A DNA stretch of 5,247 nt from the NCBI GenBank assembly GCA_003219355.1, contig QHOQ01000045.1, positions 1-5,247 on the forward strand, given 5' to 3'. Shown in pieces: positions 1-5,247 of the stretch. Every line of letters begins with the position of its first letter. Position 1 is the first letter of the stretch. This DNA is from Verrucomicrobiota bacterium (GTDB lineage: Bacteria; Verrucomicrobiota; Verrucomicrobiia; Chthoniobacterales; UBA10450). The notes beneath the pieces were generated by a model. It saw only the letters and a program-made list of their open reading frames with translations. It had not been told where the DNA came from and did no database searches. The position numbers and the translations under genes were made by a program.

Positions 1-657
1 AGCGCCTGGGCGGGCCGCTCGGTGTAGCCGCTGGCAAAATCGATCGTGCAAACGCTGCCATGGAGCGCGTGCGGCCCGTACGCTGCGCCAGCGTAATTGA
101 AGCTGGGATCGAAAATGTTTTTGCGATGTGTTCGAGCCGGGCGACCATCGTCAATAATGAGCGCAACGATGATCGCGCGCGGAGTCTTTCTACCGTAGGC
201 AATGTTTTCGCCCCAAAACCCGGTCCAGATTCCGTAGCGCCTGAGGCGAGCGCCGGGGCTGCTCTGATCGCTGCCGCGATGTCCCGTACGGCCGGCAATC
301 TGATCCGCGCAGTGATCGGCCGCCGCACGACACATCCCCGGCGACAGCGCGAGCGGTCGTTCCGCGCGAATCGTGCGGAGGAAGCGCACGGCCTCTTTAA
401 TCCCCGCCATTCCTTCTTTCATCCGCAATTTCGCCTCCCCTGGAAAAACGACAGAAATGCCGTCGAAACGCGAGCACAACTCTTCGATATATTTGTCGGG
501 CAAGGTTCACCTCGCGAATGACGGCACCCGCCGAAACACCTTCGCCCTTTGGCGCAGCATGATACTCAGCGGCGGAAAGAACTGAAAGCCAGACCACGCA
601 AAATACAGGGCAAAGAGCAAGCCGGGCCTCGCGCGAATATTTGACACTCCGTAGCAC
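1..657 (-). pseudogene. Secreted CAP (SCP/PR-1-like) domain protein, frameshifted and cut by the window edge
   Basis: The gene reads leftward in two frames. The first frame, from a proposed GTG at 657, gives a basic N-terminus, a hydrophobic stretch (LALCPVFCVVWLSVL) ending in SAA like a signal peptide, then VIREVNLARQ, the usual opening of a CAP domain. The reading then moves to another frame at about 500, giving PDKYIEEL and staying open to the left edge. Counting from the ATG at 422, that part carries TGHRG (46-50), GENIAYG (71-77), an IIDDG segment (89-93) and THRKNIF (98-104), then a Cys-containing strand VCTIDFASGY (124-133). These are the conserved blocks of the domain, including the His/Glu/His cavity residues. 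CAP proteins are usually exported; their bacterial roles are mostly unknown. The C-terminus lies outside the window. A sequencing error cannot be excluded. The start is uncertain: no ribosome binding site is visible, and the first frame stays open back to 858 inside rplM. Confidence 0.82.
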
Positions 658-669
658 GTCCCGTAGTTT
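641..669 (+). promoter_or_regulatory. Sigma70-type promoter of rplM-rpsI
   Basis: A perfect -35 box TTGACA (641-646) is followed by exactly 17 bases and then TAGTTT (664-669), which matches the -10 consensus at 3 of 6 positions including the first two T/A and the last T. Transcription would start near 676, leaving a leader of only about 12 nt before the rplM ATG at 689. The promoter lies over the proposed first codons of the divergent CAP gene. The -35 match is strong and the -10 match modest. Confidence 0.6.
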
Positions 670-688
670 TCGTGCCTTTTCCGCTCTA

Positions 689-1120
689 ATGAAAACCTTT
701 TCCGCCAAAGCCACCGAAGTCACACGCAAGTGGTGGGTGATCGACGCCAAGGACCAGGTGCTTGGCCAGGTCGCCGTAAGAGCCGCCAACTTGTTGCGCG
801 GAAAAGCCAAGACGATTTTGACCCCGCACGTCGACACGGGGGATTTTGTAGTTGTCATTAATGCTGAGAAAGTGCGACTGACTGGAAAAAAAGAAGATCA
901 GAAAAGTTATATGAGTTTTTCAGGATATGTGGGTGGCCACAAATCAGAGAATGCCCGGGCGCGGCGTGTCCGGCATCCAGAATTGCTGGTTGAGCGGGCC
1001 GTGCGTGGAATGATCCCGCACAACCGGCTCGGTCGCGCAGTTTATCGAAAATTAAAGGTCTATCGCGGCGATTCTCACCCACATACCGCGCAACAGCCGC
1101 AGGCCGTCAAATTTATTTAG
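689..1120 (+). CDS. rplM: Large ribosomal subunit protein L13 (uL13)
   Basis: This is a 143-residue protein, against about 142 for typical bacterial L13. It is an early-assembling 50S protein that binds 23S rRNA. Visible family blocks are the N-terminal MKTFSAK and RKWWVIDA (1-20), LLRGKAK (35-41), TPHVDTGDFVVVINAEKVRLTG (45-66, broadly the core of the family), the signature region ERAVRGMIPHNRLGR (102-116) and the C-terminal HPHTAQQP (130-137). The frame is open back to a TTG at 641, but that TTG is the -35 box of the promoter. The ATG at 689 gives the family-standard N-terminus, so it is chosen. No Shine-Dalgarno sequence precedes it; the leader is pyrimidine-rich (CCTTTTCCGCTCT). The stop codon is 11 nt before rpsI, the usual bacterial pairing. 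Confidence 0.97.
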   Translation: MKTFSAKATEVTRKWWVIDAKDQVLGQVAVRAANLLRGKAKTILTPHVDTGDFVVVINAEKVRLTGKKEDQKSYMSFSGYVGGHKSENARARRVRHPELLVERAVRGMIPHNRLGRAVYRKLKVYRGDSHPHTAQQPQAVKFI

Positions 1121-1131
1121 CCACTGATTTT

Positions 1132-1527
1132 ATGCCCCAAGCCCAGGAATTTATCGCCACCGGTCGCCGCAAGACCTCGGTCGCGCGCATCCGTATGACG
1201 CCGGGTACAGGCAAGATCGACATCAATGGGCGCAGCTTTGACGACTACTTTCCAACCGGGCCACTGCAGAATGTGGTCCTGCAACCGCTTCAAACGGCAA
1301 AGCTTGTCAATTCCTACGATCTTTCGATCAACGCGACCGGTGGTGGCGCGAGCGGCCAGGCTGGTGCGGTGCGGCTGGCGATTTCGCGCGCCCTCCTTCA
1401 AGTGGACGCTAATCTGCGCGGCACGCTAAAAGCCGACGGTTTGCTCCGGCGAGACCCGCGCATGAAGGAACGAAAAAAATCCGGTCAACCGGGTGCGCGG
1501 AAACGTTTCCAGTTCTCGAAACGATAA
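1132..1527 (+). CDS. rpsI: Small ribosomal subunit protein S9 (uS9)
   Basis: This is a full-length S9 of 131 residues, a 30S head protein. Its C-terminal tail reaches the P-site tRNA anticodon. Visible are the N-terminal block ATGRRKTSVARIR (9-21), the family signature GGGASGQAGAVRLAISRAL (70-88), DPRMKERKK (108-116) and the invariant ending GARKRFQFSKR, whose last Ser-Lys-Arg is the tRNA-contacting tail. It follows rplM after 11 nt and is almost certainly co-transcribed with it. The spacer (TAGCCACTGATTTT before the ATG) shows no Shine-Dalgarno sequence, so initiation may depend on translational coupling or an AU-rich start region. The 75-nt gap to the convergent TPR gene shows no convincing intrinsic terminator. 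Confidence 0.97.
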   Translation: MPQAQEFIATGRRKTSVARIRMTPGTGKIDINGRSFDDYFPTGPLQNVVLQPLQTAKLVNSYDLSINATGGGASGQAGAVRLAISRALLQVDANLRGTLKADGLLRRDPRMKERKKSGQPGARKRFQFSKR

Positions 1528-1602
1528 TCAGCGATTCGCTTCGATGTCGGCGCGACTGGCCGCGATCTCACACGTGGAGGCAACGCGCCTGCCTGTGCAG
1601 CC

Positions 1603-2319
1603 CTATCTCGGCTTCCGACTGTTCGGAGGTAGCGCGGCCGCTGGCGTCGAGCTCGGCGCAGTTAAGAGTGGCGGGATTGTCCGCGCTGGTGGTGGCTGAG
1701 ATGCCGCATTTGGTTTCAACAACCGCAATTCCTGCGCCGCCTCGCCGGCCCAAAAACTTTCCCGGTAACGCGTTAAGATCGTCTCGCAGATCCGACGCGC
1801 TTCCTCAATTCGGTTTTTAGACTTCAAAAGGTAGACTTGTGAAAGCAGCGCCAGCGGGGCATTGAAACTGTTTGGATAGATCGATGCGATCTGCTGGTAG
1901 ATCGATAATGCCTCATCGTTTTTTCCCATCGACTCCAGATTGGCCGCCATCGCTATTTTTGCCGTGCTGACGAGCTCGTGATTCGGGTGCTTATTGATGA
2001 AAACCTGAAGGGTCCCGGTTGCTTCCGTAAATTTCCGTTCATTGCGCTGAGCTTCGGCAAGCAGAAGATAAGCATCCGCGCCTGCGGGCGTGTTCGGGTA
2101 ATTCGCAATCACCTGTTGGTACGCTTCGGCGCTCTTTGCGCTGGCTAACAAAGCCGATGCCGCCGCAGCTCGGTGATCCGAATAAAAGCGATAACCGGCG
2201 AAACCGGCGATGGCGAGCAGGACGATGATCAACACTGCGATGATCTCAGTTTTGAATCGCTCCCAAAATACGCGCGTTTCAATCGCTGCATCTCGGGAGG
2301 GAGGCGTAGCCGTCGGCAT
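1603..2319 (-). CDS. Membrane-anchored tetratricopeptide repeat protein (YfgM-like architecture)
   Basis: The 238-residue product from the ATG at 2319 has a short N-terminal cytoplasmic part (1-25), one hydrophobic segment (about 26-46, ending AGYRFY), and then helical TPR-type repeats. Examples are YQQVIANYPNTPAGADAYLL (67-86), ERKFTEATGTLQVFINKHPN (94-113), KNDEALSIYQQIASIYPN (133-150) and RIEEARRICETILTRYRESF (170-189). A Pro/Ala/Thr-rich, probably disordered tail follows (205-238). The layout of one N-terminal helix plus periplasmic TPRs resembles the YfgM/TPR_21 group, which binds the Sec translocon and periplasmic chaperones in E. coli, but the sequence alone does not prove that role. 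The frame extends to a GTG at 2406, adding a stretch without family character; the ATG at 2319 sits just before the membrane helix and 7 nt after a -10-like box, so I prefer it. DUF202 lies upstream on the same strand, 124 nt away. Confidence 0.8.
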   Translation of the reverse strand: MPTATPPSRDAAIETRVFWERFKTEIIAVLIIVLLAIAGFAGYRFYSDHRAAAASALLASAKSAEAYQQVIANYPNTPAGADAYLLLAEAQRNERKFTEATGTLQVFINKHPNHELVSTAKIAMAANLESMGKNDEALSIYQQIASIYPNSFNAPLALLSQVYLLKSKNRIEEARRICETILTRYRESFWAGEAAQELRLLKPNAASQPPPARTIPPLLTAPSSTPAAALPPNSRKPR

Positions 2320-2326
2320 AAACTCG

Positions 2327-2355
2327 ATATTAATTGCTGCTCTCGCGAATTCGAA
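2327..2355 (-). promoter_or_regulatory. Candidate promoter of the TPR gene, possibly leaderless
   Basis: Read on the minus strand, TTCGAA (2355-2350) and TAATAT (2332-2327) are spaced by 17 bases. TAATAT matches the -10 consensus at 4 of 6 positions; TTCGAA matches the -35 consensus at only 3 of 6. The -10 ends 7 nt before the ATG at 2319, so transcription would begin at or next to the start codon, giving a leaderless mRNA. AT-rich sequence alone could produce this match. Confidence 0.33.
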
Positions 2356-2414
2356 CCGCGCGGGCGTCGTCTTATGCCATGTGAGGCTTTTTTGCGCAAG
2401 CGCCACGCAGTCGG

Positions 2415-2440
2415 TTGCTGGCCTCCTTGGGAAGCCGCAA
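2415..2440 (-). terminator. Strong hairpin just after the DUF202 stop codon
   Basis: On the minus strand, TTGC-GGCTTCC, loop CAA, GGAGGCC-A-GCAA folds into an 11-bp stem with one T:G wobble and one bulged A. It starts 3 nt after the DUF202 stop codon. There is no T-tract after it, so it is not a standard intrinsic terminator. It may be a 3'-end processing or RNA-stabilising structure, or part of a Rho-dependent end. It lies in the gap between DUF202 and the TPR gene and suggests that the two are not simply one continuous transcript. Confidence 0.4.
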
Positions 2441-2443
2441 GAA

Positions 2444-2854
2444 TCATACCGCAGCTGTCGAAACGATCATATAGACAATCACAGCCACAGCAGCGGTCAG
2501 AATAATGGCTGTGATTGCCATGACCATTCGCGGATCAGCCTCGATCTCGCCCCGTTCGATTGCCCGATTGACCACGCGATATCGCCACGCCGCGAAAGCC
2601 GTCAACACTCCTCCGAGGCCGATCATGCATTCTCCCAGCACTTCGGAGATGCCGGTATGGCGTATGCGCATGGTTGCACTAACACCGGAAGATATCTCGC
2701 GCATCCAAAGACTGAATCGCGCAATCACGAACCCCAAACTCATCACGGCAATGCTGGTCCGCACCCAGGCAAGAAACGTCCGCTCGTTGGCAAGAATCTC
2801 CGCTTCGATCTTGTCCGGACCGAGCCGCCCCTTTGTGTGTTGAGCATTCGTCAT
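2444..2854 (-). CDS. DUF202 (YidH-like) small integral membrane protein
   Basis: From the ATG at 2854 the product has 136 residues. The hallmark of the DUF202/YidH family is present: LANERTFLAWVRTS at 21-34, a charged amphipathic motif leading into the first membrane helix (about 29-50). Two more hydrophobic segments follow (about 69-90 and 110-132), giving the family's usual three-helix topology. The function of this family in bacteria is unknown; related domains occur in eukaryotic VTC polyphosphate/transporter chaperone proteins. The frame is open to 2911, but the extra 19 residues look non-coding and the ATG at 2854 gives the normal N-terminus. No clear Shine-Dalgarno sequence is present (AACGAG abuts the ATG). 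It is divergent from the DUF421 gene, 88 nt away. Confidence 0.87.
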   Translation of the reverse strand: MTNAQHTKGRLGPDKIEAEILANERTFLAWVRTSIAVMSLGFVIARFSLWMREISSGVSATMRIRHTGISEVLGECMIGLGGVLTAFAAWRYRVVNRAIERGEIEADPRMVMAITAIILTAAVAVIVYMIVSTAAV

Positions 2855-2942
2855 CTCGTTGGATGCGGTTCCATTATCAATTCGTTTTGCTGCTCGCACA
2901 CGGCCTTGCAAGCAGCGTTGGGGAAAGTGTTAACTCAACAAC
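2855..2942. promoter_or_regulatory. Divergent intergenic region with candidate promoters for DUF202 and DUF421
   Basis: For the minus-strand DUF202 gene, GATAAT (2878-2873) matches the -10 consensus at 5 of 6 positions and lies 18 nt before the ATG, but no good -35 is seen. For the plus-strand DUF421 gene, TTGCAA (2906-2911) and TTAACT (2930-2935) are 18 bases apart, with 4 of 6 and 3 of 6 matches. TTAACT ends 7 nt before the ATG at 2943, which would make that mRNA leaderless. No operator-like palindrome stands out. Confidence 0.35.
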
Positions 2943-3458
2943 ATGAATCTATGGCAAGAATATTGGACCCCGGTCCGCGTGTTCCTCGGCCTCGGCGCTG
3001 AACCGCAGACACTCACCTTCGTGCAGATTTCACTGCGCGGAATTATCGTTTTCATGTTCACGCTTTTGATGGTGCGCATCAGTGCCCGCCGATCGCTCGC
3101 ACGCCGCACCGTTTTCGACAGCGTCTTTCTAGTAATCCTCGCCTCTGTGCTTGCGCGCGCTATTAATGGATCAGCGGATTTGCTCCCGACGGTCGGCGGC
3201 GGGTTTGTGATGGTGGCGTTTCATCGATTGCTGGCGTGGATTGCGTTCTATTCGCACGGCTTCGGGAACCTCATCAAAGGCACAGAAGAAGTTCTCATCC
3301 ATAACGGAGAATTGGTGCAACAAGGGTTGCGGAGCAGCCACATTACGAGACACGATCTCGAGGAAGACTTGCGACTGGATTTGCACTCTGACGATTTTAA
3401 GCGCATCCAAAGCGCACGTCTCGAGCGCAGCGGTGGAATCAGCTTCACCTGCAAATAA
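2943..3458 (+). CDS. DUF421/YetF-family membrane protein
   Basis: The 171-residue product has three hydrophobic segments (about 27-45, 59-75 and 85-103), then a soluble domain. Recognisable blocks are TVFDSVFLVILASVLARAI (56-74), LLPTVGGGFVMVAFHRLLAW (80-99), the turn LIKGTEEVLIHNGEL (110-124), HDLEEDLRL (137-145) and the C-terminal ARLERSGGIS (158-167). This matches the short form of the YetF/DUF421 family: three N-terminal helices plus one copy of the small alpha/beta C-terminal domain. Some Bacillus homologues are spore or envelope proteins, but no biochemical activity is established for this form. The ATG at 2943 is the first in frame at the expected position. The sequence GGGGAAAG is 15 or more nt upstream, too far to serve as a Shine-Dalgarno site. 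Confidence 0.87.
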   Translation: MNLWQEYWTPVRVFLGLGAEPQTLTFVQISLRGIIVFMFTLLMVRISARRSLARRTVFDSVFLVILASVLARAINGSADLLPTVGGGFVMVAFHRLLAWIAFYSHGFGNLIKGTEEVLIHNGELVQQGLRSSHITRHDLEEDLRLDLHSDDFKRIQSARLERSGGISFTCK

Positions 3459-3468
3459 TCACGGAGCC

Positions 3469-3506
3469 GGAATTCGATATTGGACGTTCGGCATTCGGCG
3501 TCCGAC
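3469..3506 (+). repeat. Short degenerate intergenic repeat with a hairpin, before the aminotransferase gene
   Basis: This stretch contains a run of near-repeats about 7-10 bases long built on a TTCG core: GGAATTCGATATT, GGACGTTCG, GCATTCG and GCGTCCGAC. Within it, TTGGACG (3480-3486) pairs with CGTCCGA (3499-3505) across a 12-base loop, giving 7 bp with one T:G wobble. The hairpin ends 10 nt before the aminotransferase ATG. From memory, sequences of this TTCGG(A/C)-type wording occur as dispersed intergenic elements in Verrucomicrobiota and related soil genomes, often mis-translated as short Arg/Ser-rich ORFs. Copy number cannot be seen in this window. Confidence 0.5.
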
Positions 3507-3515
3507 CTTTGCTTG

Positions 3516-4586
3516 ATGCAGCCACACGACAAACTTTTCACACCCGGTCCTGTCGAGGTTTCCCCGAGAACATGGGCCGCGTTTTCGCAGCCGATGATCA
3601 GCCATCGCGGAGACGATTTTAAAAACCTTTACCGCGCGATTTACCCAGGTCTTCAGAAATTATTCAACACGAAGCAGCCGGTGTTTCTCTCGACCTCCTC
3701 GGCGTGGGGCGTAATGGAAGCGTCAATCCGCAACCTGGTTAATCGCGGCGTGCTCAATTGCATGTGCGGCGCCTTCTCCGATAAATGGTTCGACGTCGCC
3801 AAGCGTTGCGGAAAAAACGCAGAACCATTGCAGATCGATTGGGGTAAACACATCGATCACAAGGCGGTGGATCGACATCTGGCGACCGGAAAGTTCGATA
3901 CTGTCACTTTGGTTCACAATGAAACGTCGACCGGTGTGACGAATCCACTCGGCGAAATCTGCGGCGCCCTCGCGAAATATCCCGACGTGGCCCTCATCCT
4001 GGACACCGTTTCATCATTCTCCGGCGTCAAGATCGACATGGACGCGCTCGGCATCGACGTCATGCTGACCGGCGCGCAAAAAGCGCTCGCACTGCCGCCT
4101 GGTTTCTCGCTCTTCTCCGTTTCCGAAAAGGGATTCGCCCGCGCCGAGAAAATGCCGAACCGGGGTTTCTATTTCGATTTCCTCGAGTTCAAGAAACAGC
4201 AAAAAGAATGGACGACGCCGAGCACACCAAGCATCGCTCATATCCACGCGCTCCAATCAAAGCTCGACGAAATCTTCGAGGAAGGCTTGGACGCGCGCTT
4301 CACTCGACACGCCCGCACGAATGCGCTCGTCCACGATTGGGTGCGACGAGCCGGGTTCGATTTCTTCGCCGAAGAAGGTTTTCGATCGAAAACGCTTACC
4401 TGTGTGAAAAACAATCGAGGCATCGATGTCTTAAAGCTCATGCGCGATCTTCGCGCCAAACATCACTTCGTCATCGACCCCGGCTACGGCAAAATCCAAG
4501 GCCAAACCTTTCGCCTCTCGAATATGGGCGACGAAACCGAAGAAACTGTTGCGCATTTGCTGCGCTGTCTCAATGATTGTTTATGA
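3516..4586 (+). CDS. Class V PLP-dependent aminotransferase, alanine/serine-glyoxylate (PucG-like) family
   Basis: The product has 356 residues from the ATG at 3516, normal for this fold-type I family. Visible features are FTPGPVEVSP (8-17), ISHRGDDF (28-35), the glycine/serine turn near LSTSSAWG (58-65), HNETSTG (134-140), the LDTVSSFSG segment with Asp163 expected to pair with the pyridine nitrogen (162-170), the PLP lysine K189 in TGAQKALALPPGFSLFSVS (185-203), TTPSTPSIAHIHAL (233-246) and the carboxylate-binding Arg333 in FRLSNMGD (332-339). It should transfer an amino group from alanine or serine to glyoxylate or another keto acid. Phosphoserine aminotransferase-like activity in serine synthesis is an alternative that cannot be ruled out. 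The frame extends to a TTG at 3480, inside the intergenic repeat, so the ATG at 3516 with the family N-terminus is preferred. No Shine-Dalgarno site is visible. The neighbours are unrelated in function. Confidence 0.9.
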   Translation: MQPHDKLFTPGPVEVSPRTWAAFSQPMISHRGDDFKNLYRAIYPGLQKLFNTKQPVFLSTSSAWGVMEASIRNLVNRGVLNCMCGAFSDKWFDVAKRCGKNAEPLQIDWGKHIDHKAVDRHLATGKFDTVTLVHNETSTGVTNPLGEICGALAKYPDVALILDTVSSFSGVKIDMDALGIDVMLTGAQKALALPPGFSLFSVSEKGFARAEKMPNRGFYFDFLEFKKQQKEWTTPSTPSIAHIHALQSKLDEIFEEGLDARFTRHARTNALVHDWVRRAGFDFFAEEGFRSKTLTCVKNNRGIDVLKLMRDLRAKHHFVIDPGYGKIQGQTFRLSNMGDETEETVAHLLRCLNDCL

Positions 4587-4662
4587 AAGGGCTTTGAGCT
4601 GATCGGGTGATCGAAGAATTAGCCGCGTGGCTCGTATGCCTTTAATATTTAATGGCGGTAAG

Positions 4663-4703
4663 CAGGATCCTGTCGGCGCTGTGAACGCTAGAGCCAGCGC
4701 CGG
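4663..4703. other. Inverted repeats in the convergent gap, spanning the methyltransferase stop codon
   Basis: CAGGATCCTG (4663-4672) is a perfect 10-base palindrome. Directly after it, CGGCGCTG (4674-4681) pairs with CAGCGCCG (4695-4702), an 8-bp stem with a 13-nt loop that contains the stop codon of the methyltransferase (4688-4690). Its place between two convergent genes suits transcription termination from either side, but there is no T-tract on either strand. It could instead be a 3'-end stabilising structure or chance. Confidence 0.35.
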
Positions 4704-5170
4704 ACACGGCCTTTGTAGTTGAGATATTCCTCTCCGAACTTGCGCTTGAGATATCGTTCTTCGCGCATGATGACGATGAGATCGACAAACACCAGACCAA
4801 TCGGCACGGCGAGGAGCATCCACGCAGAATCCACCAGGATCGCCAGCCCAAACGTGCACAAAGCGAAACCGAGATACATCGGATTGCGGCTGAAGCGATA
4901 AACTCCGTGCGCGACGATACGCGTGGTTGGATTGAATGGGATAGGATCAGTGCCGGCGCGTTTCTGGGTCACAAATCCGCCGATGTTCAGCGCAATGCCG
5001 GCGACAACGATCACCGCGCCAAGTATCCATCGGAACTCGCCATGCACGAAGCTGGTCGGAACAAACCATTCGAGCGCAAGCGACGCGAGGATCGGCAGGA
5101 CGAATAGAAGCGGCGGCGCAATGGGAACACCAGGACGATCTTCTTCAGGCGGCAATTCGGGAAGCACCAA
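4688..5170 (-). CDS. Isoprenylcysteine carboxyl methyltransferase/PEMT-family integral membrane methyltransferase
   Basis: The 160-residue product has four hydrophobic segments (about 19-37, 47-66, 98-113 and 115-134) and the conserved C-terminal half of the ICMT/phospholipid methyltransferase family: PFNPTTRIVAHGVYRFSRNP (78-97) running into MYLG, then MREERYLKRKFGEEYLNYKG (135-154) and RVRRWL. These parts form the S-adenosylmethionine pocket at the membrane face. Bacteria rarely prenylate proteins, so the substrate is probably a lipid or small molecule; it cannot be named from sequence. The start is uncertain: no ATG lies in frame upstream of the first family residues, leaving TTG at 5170 or GTG at 5167, and no Shine-Dalgarno sequence is visible. 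The gene is convergent with the aminotransferase, 101 nt away. Confidence 0.88.
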   Translation of the reverse strand: MVLPELPPEEDRPGVPIAPPLLFVLPILASLALEWFVPTSFVHGEFRWILGAVIVVAGIALNIGGFVTQKRAGTDPIPFNPTTRIVAHGVYRFSRNPMYLGFALCTFGLAILVDSAWMLLAVPIGLVFVDLIVIMREERYLKRKFGEEYLNYKGRVRRWL

Positions 5171-5220
5171 ATGGATCGATACGAAATTTAATCGTGAAAT
5201 GTCCGCACGCGATTTGAATT

Positions 5221-5244
5221 AAAAAGCGAAAGAACCCTTCGCTT
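5221..5244 (-). terminator. Intrinsic terminator of a minus-strand gene beyond the right edge
   Basis: On the minus strand AAGCGAA, a 7-nt loop GGGTTCT, and TTCGCTT form a 7-bp stem followed directly by T residues (TTCGCTTTTTAATT). This is a classical Rho-independent terminator. Its orientation means it ends a leftward gene lying outside the window, and would insulate the methyltransferase gene from it. On the plus strand there is no T-tract before the window ends. Confidence 0.6.
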
Positions 5245-5247
5245 CCG

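Noticed and set aside
60..521. A 153-codon plus-strand frame
   Set aside because: Its translation is Arg/Ala-rich with no domain features, and it lies antisense to clear CAP motifs.
397..858. A 153-codon minus-strand frame crossing the CAP gene start and rplM
   Set aside because: Only the part below 657 is credible (signal peptide and REVNLAR). The part above 657 is antisense to rplM with no family character, and the last part below about 497 is in the wrong frame after the frameshift.
1528..1602. Possible terminator after rpsI (AGGCA/TGCCT stem near 1578-1595)
   Set aside because: The stem is only 5 bp with a 7-nt loop and no T-tract on either strand.
2376..2404. T-run (TTTTTT) next to GCGCAAGCGC, considered as a terminator
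   Set aside because: The T-run comes before the palindrome on the plus strand and is an A-run after it on the minus strand, so neither orientation gives a terminator. The stem is only 4 bp.
2210..3001. A 263-codon plus-strand frame, the second longest in the region
   Set aside because: It is antisense to the TPR and DUF202 genes, has Arg/His/Ser-rich low-complexity wording, and runs into the DUF421 start in another frame.
4640..4655. AT-rich stretch TTTAATATTTAA downstream of the aminotransferase
   Set aside because: It was considered as a promoter or terminator tail. It has no adjacent GC stem on the correct side and no matching -35 for a downstream gene.
1..5247. Search for CRISPR arrays, insertion sequences, tRNAs, toxin-antitoxin or defence genes
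   Set aside because: There are no regularly spaced repeats, no transposase motifs or long terminal inverted repeats, and no cloverleaf. All sizeable coding frames are accounted for by the families listed.

Overview
The window looks like a stretch of chromosome from a free-living Gram-negative bacterium, most likely of the Verrucomicrobiota (soil Chthoniobacterales-like). This rests on the wording of the L13 N-terminus (MKTFSAKATEVTRKWWVIDA), the mid-50s GC impression, and a short intergenic repeat of a kind I associate with such genomes. The assignment is inference; no rRNA or phylogenetic marker comparison could be run.

Layout, left to right. (1) Positions 1-657, minus strand: a secreted CAP/SCP-domain protein. 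It runs off the left edge and is split by a frameshift near 497-508. Its clear CAP motifs (TGHRG, GENIAYG, THRKNIF) lie in a minus-strand frame with no complete ORF in the window. (2) 641-1527, plus strand: a good sigma70-type promoter followed by rplM (L13) and rpsI (S9), an 11-nt-spaced ribosomal protein operon. (3) 1603-2854, minus strand: a membrane-anchored TPR protein of YfgM-like architecture, and upstream of it a three-helix DUF202/YidH-type membrane protein. The 124-nt gap between them holds a strong hairpin and a candidate promoter. (4) 2943-4586, plus strand: a DUF421/YetF-like membrane protein, then a class V PLP aminotransferase of the alanine/serine-glyoxylate (PucG-like) group. 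A structured short repeat separates them. (5) 4688-5170, minus strand: an isoprenylcysteine carboxyl methyltransferase/PEMT-like integral membrane methyltransferase, convergent with the aminotransferase. (6) 5221-5244: a minus-strand intrinsic terminator that probably ends a gene lying beyond the right edge.

The genes do not form one pathway. The L13-S9 pair is the only obvious functional unit; the rest are small envelope proteins and one metabolic enzyme, in alternating orientations typical of housekeeping chromosome. I see no phage, transposon, CRISPR, toxin-antitoxin or defence genes, and no tRNA or rRNA, and I do not think a new multi-gene system is present. The points worth a second look are the broken CAP gene (its deletion footprint can be reconstructed), the absence of Shine-Dalgarno sequences in front of every start codon including both ribosomal protein genes, and the repeat upstream of the aminotransferase.
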